The notes below the pieces were generated by a model. The model made no database searches, had not been told where the DNA came from, and saw nothing but the letters and a program-made list of their open reading frames with translations. From the NCBI GenBank assembly GCA_039916225.1, contig JBDSLU010000267.1, positions 1 through 15,149 on the forward strand: a stretch of 15,149 nucleotides of DNA, in the 5' to 3' direction. Origin of the DNA: JBDSLU01 sp039916225. Lineage in GTDB: Bacteria > Acidobacteriota > Vicinamibacteria > Vicinamibacterales > Vicinamibacteraceae. Shown piece after piece: positions 6,906-12,566 of this stretch. Both the position numbers and the translations under genes were made by a program. How positions within the stretch are numbered: the first letter of the stretch is position 1; every line of letters starts with the position of its first letter.

Positions 6906-8675
6906 CTAGGCGTCGATCTCGATCGGCTGCAGGGCGCGGGCCTGGCAGGCAAGGATCAGGCCGCGGGCCCGATCGGCGCGGCTGAGCGCGTCCTGCACCT
7001 CCATCGCCACCCGCCCGGAGATCAGCGCCGTCTTGCACTGCCCGCAGATGCCGGATCGGCATTCGTACGGGATCACCACGCCGGCATCCTCGGCCGCTTC
7101 GAGGACGGTCTGGCCGGGCGCGGCGTCGACAGTACACCCGGCGCGCCGGAAGACGATGGCCGTCTCACCGCCAGGTAGCGGCGCATCCGCCGCGTGGGCG
7201 TCGCCGTCGAGTGCTTCGTCGACCACCTCGGGACGCGAGACGAACGCCTCCTGCACGATCTCGACGTCGGGCACGCCTATCGCCACCAGCGTCTCGCGCA
7301 TCGCGGCCATCATCGGCGCCGGCCCGCAGAGGAACACCGGTCCGCGACGCAGCTCCGGCACGAACGACGTCAGCGTCTCGGCGGTGATCTGCCCTGGCAC
7401 GACGAGCCCGCTGGCAGCCTCCCGCAACGGCCGCGGATCGCGCGACACCATGATGCGCAGGTGCAGGTTGGCGAACCGGGACGCCAGCTCCGTCAGCTCG
7501 TCGCGGAACGCGACGTCGGCCGCGGTCCGCACCGAGTAGAGCAGGTAGATGTCGCCGGTCCAGGCGCGATCGGTGAGGCCGCGGATCGTCGAGAGGAGCG
7601 GCGTGATGCCGATGCCGCCGGCGATCAACACGACGCGCGACGCCGACACCGGATCGAACACGAACGCGCCCGCTGGCGCCGACACGCGCACCCGTTGCCC
7701 TTCGCGGCACACATCGTGGAGGTAGCAGGAGCCCGCCCCCTGCCCGCGCTTCACCGAGATCTCGCAGTAGCCGGCGCGGGTCGGCGACGACGCGATGGTG
7801 TAGGACCGGTTGACGCGCCGGCCGTCGACGGTGAGCGCCAGGTTCAAGTATTGGCCGGCGGCATAGCTGAAGGGCAGCGGACCGCCGTCAACGGCGGCGA
7901 GCCGGAACGTCTTGATGTCCGGCGTCTCGTCGACGATCCGCGACACGAGCAGCTCGCCGGCCCACTGACGCGGCGTCGACCGCCCGCGCGTTCCGGCCAC
8001 GGCCGGTCGGGTCACGGCGGTCGGTCCGACGCGCACCGCGCCCGCCGATCGATGGCGCCCTGCAGCCGTTGACCGACCGCGCAGGTAGTGACGCACCACC
8101 CGATACAGCAGCAGCACGCCAATGGCGGCGGCAAAGGCCAGCGGCTGCGTGACGTCCGACTTGACCAGCAGGTAGTAGTGGACGACTGCGCCGACGGCGA
8201 TGGGATACGCGAGGCGGTGCAGGCGCTTCCAGGCGGTCGCTCCGAGGCGCGCGACCATCACGTCCATCGACGTCGCGGCGAGCGGCAGCATCAGCAGCAG
8301 CGCGCTGGTCCCGAACCACAGGTAGCGACGCGTCGCGATCTCGTGCACCGTGCTGGACACGCTGGCCTGGCGATCGAGCAGGAAGAAGACGAGGAAGTGG
8401 ACGGTCAGATAGGCGAAGCCGACCACACCCAGCCCGCGGCGCATCGCGATGGCCCGGCCCCAGCCGGTCAGCTCGCGCACCGGCGTGACGAGCAACGACA
8501 GCGTGATCAACACGAGGCCGACCAGGCCGGTGGTTCGGATGACGAAGTTCACCGCGTTGACGCCGAGTTGTCCATGCCAGGCGTCCCACCCGAGCAGCAC
8601 CGCGGGCACGAGCGCGCTGACCAGCGTCAGCTGTTTCAGCAGGCGCGTGTCGAAGGCCGGCTCAGAAGTCGGCAT
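6906..8675 (-). CDS. msrQ: MsrQ haem membrane domain fused to FAD/NAD(P)H reductase and [2Fe-2S] ferredoxin domain
   Basis: A 589-residue protein with three joined modules. Residues about 10-200 are an MsrQ/YedZ ferric-reductase-like membrane domain with several helices and candidate haem ligands His93 (LTVHFLVFF), His153 (WKRLHRLAYP) and His166 (VVHYYLL). After a basic Ala/Arg/Thr linker (200-235) comes a ferredoxin-NADP-reductase-like module: FAD site NRSYTIASSP (289-298), nucleotide-binding VVLIAGGIGITPLLS (348-362) and VFLCGPAPMM (447-456). The C-terminus is a plant-type [2Fe-2S] ferredoxin with Cys539, Cys544, Cys547 and Cys577. In E. coli the quinone- and haem-binding MsrQ passes electrons to MsrP, and the soluble flavin reductase Fre has been reported to feed it. 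Here the reductase is built in, so electrons could run NAD(P)H to flavin to haem to periplasmic MsrP, with a less certain place for the cluster. It overlaps msrP by 14 nt. Confidence 0.92.
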   Translation of the reverse strand: MPTSEPAFDTRLLKQLTLVSALVPAVLLGWDAWHGQLGVNAVNFVIRTTGLVGLVLITLSLLVTPVRELTGWGRAIAMRRGLGVVGFAYLTVHFLVFFLLDRQASVSSTVHEIATRRYLWFGTSALLLMLPLAATSMDVMVARLGATAWKRLHRLAYPIAVGAVVHYYLLVKSDVTQPLAFAAAIGVLLLYRVVRHYLRGRSTAAGRHRSAGAVRVGPTAVTRPAVAGTRGRSTPRQWAGELLVSRIVDETPDIKTFRLAAVDGGPLPFSYAAGQYLNLALTVDGRRVNRSYTIASSPTRAGYCEISVKRGQGAGSCYLHDVCREGQRVRVSAPAGAFVFDPVSASRVVLIAGGIGITPLLSTIRGLTDRAWTGDIYLLYSVRTAADVAFRDELTELASRFANLHLRIMVSRDPRPLREAASGLVVPGQITAETLTSFVPELRRGPVFLCGPAPMMAAMRETLVAIGVPDVEIVQEAFVSRPEVVDEALDGDAHAADAPLPGGETAIVFRRAGCTVDAAPGQTVLEAAEDAGVVIPYECRSGICGQCKTALISGRVAMEVQDALSRADRARGLILACQARALQPIEIDA

Positions 8676-9627
8676 CGAGATTCATCCCGGCATAGAGACG
8701 GGCGACCTGATCGGCGTAGCCGTTGAACGGCAAGGTCTCGCGCCGCCCCGTCTCGCCGATGCGCTGCTCGGTGGCCTGGCTCCAGCGCGGGTGGTCGTGC
8801 TTCGGGTTGACGTTGGCGTAGAAGCCGTACTCGTCCGGCGCCGAGATGTTCCACGTCGTCTCGGGCCGGGTCGAGGTCAGCGTGATCTTCACGATCGACT
8901 TGATGCCCTTGAAACCGTACTTCCAGGGCACTACCAAGCGGACTGGCGCGCCGTCCTGCGGCGGCAGCTCCTGGCCATAGAGCCCGGTGGCCAGGATGGT
9001 GAGCGGGTGCATCGCCTCGTCGAGCCGCAGCCCTTCGGTGTACGGCCACCGGAGCGAGAACGAGTTGCGCTGGCCCGGCATCCGCGCGGGATCGAGCAGC
9101 GTCTGGAAGACGACGTATTTGGCGTCGCCGGTCGGCTCGACGGCCTCGAGCAGCTTCGACAGCGAGAAGCCGACCCACGGGATCACCATCGACCACGCCT
9201 CGACGCAGCGCATCCGGTAGATGCGTTCCTCGGGCGGGCTCAGGCGGCGCAGATCATCGAGGTCGAACACGCTCGGCTTGCGCACCAGGCCGTCGACCGT
9301 GACCCGCCAGCCCGCCGTCGAGAACTCCGCGGCCGCCGCGGCGACGCCTTCCTTGTCGGTCGTGAACTCGTAGAAGTTGTTGTAGTTGACGATCGACGCA
9401 TGTGGCGTGGGCGGGTCGTCGACGCGGAAGCCGCCGGTCGGCGGCGCGGTGACGAGGCCAGGAATGGCCGGCCGCTCGACGATGTCGTGGGTGACGCGAT
9501 TGAGCCGGCGGTAGAGCGCACCGGTGCCGACCGCCGCGGCGGTCAGCGCGCCGGCCCGCATGAAAGCGCGCCGGTTCAGGTAGAGGTGACGCGGCGTGAT
9601 CTCGCTGGACGAAATGCGGTCGGACAT
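8662..9627 (-). CDS. msrP: Protein-methionine-sulfoxide reductase catalytic subunit MsrP (molybdopterin)
   Basis: A 321-residue periplasmic oxidoreductase of the sulfite-oxidase fold that reduces methionine sulfoxide in oxidised envelope proteins. The Tat signal is visible at NRRAFMRAGALTAAAVG (18-34), suiting export of a folded molybdenum-cofactor protein. NYNNFYEFTTDKEGV (81-95) is a family hallmark. Cys141 in YRMRCVEAWSMVIPW is the expected molybdenum-coordinating cysteine. VRLVVPWKYGFKGIKSIVKI (229-248) is the typical cofactor-domain segment, and the end NGYADQVARLYAGMNLDADF fits known MsrP C-termini. Its length is close to E. coli MsrP (about 334). The ATG at 9627 has a weak AAGG 5 nt upstream. 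The stop overlaps the MsrQ fusion start, so the pair is almost certainly co-translated. The heptanucleotide array lies upstream. Function is well supported. Confidence 0.96.
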   Translation of the reverse strand: MSDRISSSEITPRHLYLNRRAFMRAGALTAAAVGTGALYRRLNRVTHDIVERPAIPGLVTAPPTGGFRVDDPPTPHASIVNYNNFYEFTTDKEGVAAAAAEFSTAGWRVTVDGLVRKPSVFDLDDLRRLSPPEERIYRMRCVEAWSMVIPWVGFSLSKLLEAVEPTGDAKYVVFQTLLDPARMPGQRNSFSLRWPYTEGLRLDEAMHPLTILATGLYGQELPPQDGAPVRLVVPWKYGFKGIKSIVKITLTSTRPETTWNISAPDEYGFYANVNPKHDHPRWSQATEQRIGETGRRETLPFNGYADQVARLYAGMNLDADF

Positions 9628-9680
9628 GGCGCCTTGACTCAGCCTTTCCTACGCTGGCCGTGACGCGGCGGATGCGCACC

Positions 9681-9696
9681 CGTCCGCCCACGGACG
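9681..9696 (-). other. Short hairpin in the msrP upstream region
   Basis: CGTCCG (9681-9686) and CGGACG (9691-9696) form a 6-bp perfect stem with a 4-nt loop. A second small one, GACGC/GCGTC (9693-9705), overlaps it. They lie between the lipid kinase stop and msrP. No T-run follows, so an intrinsic terminator is weakly supported; they may attenuate or simply reflect GC-rich composition. Nothing else is recognisable between 9628 and 9710 except a poor TAGGAA hexamer 17 nt before the msrP start. Confidence 0.25.
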
Positions 9697-9710
9697 CGAG
9701 GCGTCAGGCA

Positions 9711-9794
9711 TTGGCCTTTGGCCTTTGGCCTTTGGCGTTTGGCGTTTGGCGTTTGGCGTTTGGCGTTTGGCGTTTGGCGTTTAGCGTTCGGCCC
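9711..9794. repeat. Heptanucleotide tandem repeat (TTGGCCT)3(TTGGCGT)7 plus degenerate units
   Basis: Perfect 7-nt periodicity. Three TTGGCCT units (9711-9731) are followed by seven TTGGCGT units (9732-9780), one TTAGCGT (9781-9787) and one decayed TCGGCCC (9788-9794). On the minus strand the unit reads ACGCCAA or AGGCCAA. The array begins at the 3' end of the lipid kinase gene, and the TTAGCGT unit supplies that gene's TAA stop. Two homogeneous blocks with a sharp switch suggest expansion by slippage. Not a CRISPR array: units are too short and there are no spacers. Confidence 0.95.
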
Positions 9795-10701
9795 CCGGCT
9801 CGCGAGCCGCGCCGGGTATCCGGACGCGAGCCGCGCCGGGCATCACCTCGTAGCGGCAGCGCCGGGCCTCCATCACCTGGCCGTCGGTGTTGAGGCGGAC
9901 GTCCCGCTCGAAAGCCAGCTCCATGGCCTGGGTCCGGAAGTAGGCGACGCGATCGTCCTCGACGTGCTCGCCGCTCGAGACGCGGCGCAGCAGCGCGACG
10001 AAGTCGAGCGTCGGCATGGCGTGAATGAGGCAGACGTCGAGCCAGCCGTCGTCGACGACGGCGGACGGGGCGATCAGCCGGCCGCCGCCGATCAGCCGTG
10101 AGTTGCACACCGCGAAGGCGAGCAACTGCATCTCGCTGACGCCTTTCCCGGACGCCTGGCTGACGCGGACCGCGAGCGGCTCGTAATCGAGCAGCACCTG
10201 CGCGCCGCCAACGAGATAGGCGAGCTTGCCCAGCACGGTCTTGAGCTGTGGTCCCACCGCGTCCGACACGTCGGCGATGAACCCGCCGGCAGAGACGTTC
10301 AGGAAGCAGCGATCGTTGACGCGGCCGACGTCGACCGCGGCCACGCGACCGGCGAGCAAGGCGTCGACGGCCGCCTCCGGCGTGTCGGGGATGCCGAGCG
10401 CGGTCGCGAAGTCGTTGCCGGTGCCGAGCGGCACCACGCCGATCGCGATCCGTCCGAGCGCGCCGTCCACCTGGGCCACGCCGTTCAGCACCTCGTTCAG
10501 CGTGCCGTCGCCGCCGGCGATGAACAGGTGTTCGTAGCCGTCGAGGGCGGCGCGGCGACCCGCCTCCTCTGCGTCGCCATCACCGGTCGTCAGGACGATG
10601 TCGACATCGCCCGCCGTCCGCAGCCGCGCGTTGATGGCGGGCAGGTGGTCGACGGCCGTTTCGCCGCCCGAGGCCGGGTTGACGATGAGCTTGATCCGCA
10701 T
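9781..10701 (-). CDS. Diacylglycerol/lipid kinase family protein (YegS/BmrU/DgkB-like)
   Basis: A 306-residue cytoplasmic, probably membrane-associated lipid kinase. IVNPASGG (6-13) and FIAGGDGTLNEVLNG (60-74) form the nucleotide site, and GVVPLGTGNDFATALGI (88-104) is the second signature of the DAGK catalytic family. FLNVSAGGFIADVSDAVG (133-150) and IGGGRLIAPSAVVDDGWLDVCLI (204-226) are typical of the C-terminal beta-sandwich lobe. The substrate could be diacylglycerol, phosphatidylglycerol or a sphingoid-type lipid; this cannot be told from sequence. The ATG at 10701 has a GGGGGG Shine-Dalgarno-like run 1 nt upstream. The C-terminus carries a duplicated PGAAR segment encoded by a 20-nt direct repeat, and the TAA stop lies in the heptanucleotide array. 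Divergent from the Old Yellow Enzyme gene (66 nt). Confidence 0.93.
   Translation of the reverse strand: MRIKLIVNPASGGETAVDHLPAINARLRTAGDVDIVLTTGDGDAEEAGRRAALDGYEHLFIAGGDGTLNEVLNGVAQVDGALGRIAIGVVPLGTGNDFATALGIPDTPEAAVDALLAGRVAAVDVGRVNDRCFLNVSAGGFIADVSDAVGPQLKTVLGKLAYLVGGAQVLLDYEPLAVRVSQASGKGVSEMQLLAFAVCNSRLIGGGRLIAPSAVVDDGWLDVCLIHAMPTLDFVALLRRVSSGEHVEDDRVAYFRTQAMELAFERDVRLNTDGQVMEARRCRYEVMPGAARVRIPGAAREPGAER
9801..9844. repeat. 20-nt direct repeat inside the lipid kinase 3' end
   Basis: CGCGAGCCGCGCCGGGTATC (9801-9820) recurs at 9825-9844 with one change (T to C at position 17), a 24-nt period. It encodes the two PGAAR copies at residues 288-300 of the lipid kinase and lies next to the heptanucleotide array, suggesting local slippage or duplication. 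Confidence 0.85.
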
Positions 10702-10767
10702 GCCCCCCGATCGTGTCACGTTGTGGCCGGCAGAGTGGCGCGGCGTCGTTGACGGTAGGCTGGGGGG
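10702..10767. promoter_or_regulatory. Divergent promoter region, lipid kinase and Old Yellow Enzyme
   Basis: A 66-nt gap between divergent start codons. Each gene has a run of six G before its start: 10762-10767 directly abuts the plus-strand ATG, and 10702-10708 on the minus strand ends 1 nt from the other ATG. On the plus strand TAGGCT (10756-10761) stands 6 nt before the ATG at 10768, compatible with a very short or absent leader. No -35 with good spacing is seen; the TTGACG at 10749 is too close. Confidence 0.4.
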
Positions 10768-11883
10768 ATGAGCCACGCCCGCCTGTTCACCCCGTTCCGC
10801 GTCGCGGGACTCGAACTGTGCAACCGGATCGTCATCGCCCCGATGTGCCAGTACTCGGCCGACGAGGGCCGGGCGACCGACTGGCACGTCATCCATCTCG
10901 GCCAACTCGCGCTGTCCGGCGCGGCGCTCCTCACCATCGAAGCGACCGCCGTCACGCCCGAGGGACGGATCTCGGACCGCGATCTCGGCCTGTGGAACGA
11001 CGACACCGAGCACGCCCTCGGCCAGACGCTGGACAGCGTCCGGCGCTGGTCCGACATGCCCATCGCCATCCAGCTGGCGCACGCCGGCCGCAAGGCGTCG
11101 ACCAAGGTGCCGTGGGAAGGCTCGGCGCAGGTGCCGCCCGACGCGACGGGCGGCTGGCAGACCGTCGCCCCGTCGCCGGTGGCGTTCGCGGAGGGCCAGC
11201 ATCCGCCGATCGCGCTCGATCGCCAGGGCCTGGCCGGCATCCGCGAGGCGTTCGTCGCCGCCACCCGCCGCGCCGCACGCCTGGGGCTGCAGGCCGTGCA
11301 GCTGCACGGTGCGCACGGGTATCTGCTGCACGAGTTCCTGTCGCCGCTGTCGAACCATCGCGACGACGAATACGGCGGCAGTCTGGAAAACCGGATGCGG
11401 TTCCCGCTGGAGGTCTTCGACGCCGTGCGGGAAGCCTTCCCCGCCGACCGGCCGGTGACCGTCCGCGTTTCGGGCACCGACTGGGCGCCGGGCGGCTGGG
11501 ACATCGAGCAGACCATCGCCTTCGCCCAGGCGCTCGAGGCGCGCGGCTGCGGCGGCATCCACGTGTCGAGCGGCGGGCTGACGCCGGCGCAAAAGATCCC
11601 GCTCGGGCCCAGCTATCAGGTCCCGCTGGCGCGGGCGGTCAAAGCCGCGACGACGATGCCGGTCGTCGCCGTCGGGCTGATCACCGACTTCGATCAGGCC
11701 GAGGCCATCGTCGGCACCGGCGACGCCGACCTGGTCGCGCTCGCCCGGGCGATCCTCTACGACCCGCGTTGGCCGTGGCACGCGGCGGCACATTTCGGCG
11801 CCAGCGTGACCGCGCCCAACCAGTACCTCCGCTCGCAGCCGTCCCGGTATCGCGATTTGTTCGCTGCCCGCAGCCGGGGGTGA
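10768..11883 (+). CDS. Old Yellow Enzyme-family NADH:flavin oxidoreductase (YqjM/XenA-like)
   Basis: A 371-residue FMN TIM-barrel ene-reductase that uses NAD(P)H to reduce activated C=C bonds of enones and similar electrophiles, and often nitro compounds. Features of the YqjM (thermophilic-like) subclass are visible. Cys27 and Tyr29 in IAPMCQYSADEG tune the flavin. QLAHAGRKAS (102-111) contributes to the FMN site. His180 and His183 in QLHGAHGYLLHEFLSPLSN are the substrate-binding pair, with Tyr185 as the probable proton donor. NHRDDEYGGSLENRMRF (196-212) is the family signature, and VSSGGL and VGLIT/ALARAIL bind FMN phosphate. Length matches the subclass. It appears monocistronic: divergent from the lipid kinase upstream and followed by a 13-bp inverted repeat. 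The physiological substrate is unknown; a detoxification role is usual for the family. Confidence 0.95.
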   Translation: MSHARLFTPFRVAGLELCNRIVIAPMCQYSADEGRATDWHVIHLGQLALSGAALLTIEATAVTPEGRISDRDLGLWNDDTEHALGQTLDSVRRWSDMPIAIQLAHAGRKASTKVPWEGSAQVPPDATGGWQTVAPSPVAFAEGQHPPIALDRQGLAGIREAFVAATRRAARLGLQAVQLHGAHGYLLHEFLSPLSNHRDDEYGGSLENRMRFPLEVFDAVREAFPADRPVTVRVSGTDWAPGGWDIEQTIAFAQALEARGCGGIHVSSGGLTPAQKIPLGPSYQVPLARAVKAATTMPVVAVGLITDFDQAEAIVGTGDADLVALARAILYDPRWPWHAAAHFGASVTAPNQYLRSQPSRYRDLFAARSRG

Positions 11884-11900
11884 GGAACCGGCCCGAACAG

Positions 11901-11947
11901 CGTCCCGGAGACTCTCCGAGACGGCGTCCGGAACAGTCTCCGGGACG
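11901..11947. repeat. 13-bp perfect inverted repeat before the sigma factor gene
   Basis: CGTCCCGGAGACT (11901-11913) is the exact reverse complement of AGTCTCCGGGACG (11935-11947), with a 21-nt spacer. A direct repeat overlaps it: TCTCCGAGACGGCG (11913-11926) and TCTCCGGGACGGCG (11937-11950), 13 of 14 identical. GAACAG also occurs twice (11895 and 11931). The cluster starts 18 nt after the Old Yellow Enzyme stop and ends 10 nt before a TATAAT box. It could be an operator for the sigma-kinase promoter or a transcript hairpin. There is no T-run. Confidence 0.85.
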
Positions 11948-11956
11948 GCGGGCAGC

Positions 11957-11962
11957 TATAAT
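11957..11962 (+). promoter_or_regulatory. Putative -10 box TATAAT for the sigma-kinase pair
   Basis: An exact TATAAT consensus, conspicuous in such GC-rich DNA. It overlaps the in-frame ATG at 11961, which argues that translation starts downstream, at the GTG at 11997. The 17-nt upstream position (11934-11939) reads CAGTCT, not TTGACA, and lies in the right arm of the inverted repeat, so activation by a regulator or alternative sigma factor is possible. Confidence 0.5.
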
Positions 11963-11996
11963 GGTCGCGAAGCTCAGCCTTATCCCCAGCAGTGCA

Positions 11997-12566
11997 GTGA
12001 GCGAGAAGGAACCCGGCGACGTCACGCGGCTGCTGCAGGCGCTCGGAGTCGGCGATCCCGCCACGCCGGACGTCCTGCCCCTCGTCTACGACGAGCTGCG
12101 CCGACTCGCCGCGCACTATCTGCGACGTGAGCGCCGCGATCACACGCTGCAGCCCACCGCCCTCGTCCACGAGGCTTACCTGCGGCTGGCCGCCCAGGAT
12201 CGCGTGCAGTGGCGCAACCGGGCTCACTTCATGGGCGTTGCGGCGCAGCTGATGCGACGGGTGCTGGTCGACCATGCGCGCGCCAACCACGCGCAGAAGC
12301 GGGGCGGCCACGATACGCGCGTCTCGATCGACGACGTCGATCCGGGCAGCGACGCCCCATCGGCCGACATCTTCGCCCTCGACGAGGCGCTGACGAGGCT
12401 GGCCGGACTCGATCCGCGTCAGGCCCGGATCGTCGAGCTGCGCTACTTCGGCGGCCTGACCGTCGAAGAAGTCGGCGAGCTGATGACGCTGTCGACGGCG
12501 ACCATCAAGCGCGAGTGGCAGATGGCACGCGCCTGGATTCACCGCGAGCTGCAGTCGGCGCCGTGA
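11997..12566 (+). CDS. ECF-type RNA polymerase sigma factor, acidobacterial TIGR02999-like
   Basis: A 189-residue sigma factor. VTRLLQALGVGDPATPDVLPLVYDELRRLA (9-38) begins sigma region 2. TLQPTALVHEAYLRLA (50-65) is the hallmark of this kinase-linked group, replacing the acidic region 2.2 motif of ordinary ECF factors. HFMGVAAQLMRRVLVDHAR (77-95) covers 2.3/2.4. Region 4 spans about 130-187, with LDPRQARIVELRYFGGLTVEEVGELMTLSTATIKREWQMARAWI as helix-turn-helix. Start: the GTG at 11997 gives MSEKEPGDVTRLL, the usual family start. The ATG at 11961 would add 12 residues but overlaps a TATAAT box; neither has a clear Shine-Dalgarno sequence. The stop overlaps the kinase start by 4 nt (GTGA). No anti-sigma gene is present; control by the adjacent kinase is expected from related systems. 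Confidence 0.93.
   Translation: MSEKEPGDVTRLLQALGVGDPATPDVLPLVYDELRRLAAHYLRRERRDHTLQPTALVHEAYLRLAAQDRVQWRNRAHFMGVAAQLMRRVLVDHARANHAQKRGGHDTRVSIDDVDPGSDAPSADIFALDEALTRLAGLDPRQARIVELRYFGGLTVEEVGELMTLSTATIKREWQMARAWIHRELQSAP

Noticed and set aside
9711..9794. CRISPR array
   Set aside because: Units are 7 nt with no spacers, and no cas gene is nearby.
9704..10108. Minus-strand open frame ending in repeated NAKRQTP residues
   Set aside because: The repeated peptide is just the heptanucleotide array read in a wrong frame across the lipid kinase gene; it has no start signal.
11901..11947. Rho-independent terminator of the Old Yellow Enzyme gene
   Set aside because: The 21-nt loop and the lack of a T-run on either strand make a standard intrinsic terminator unlikely; listed as an inverted repeat instead.
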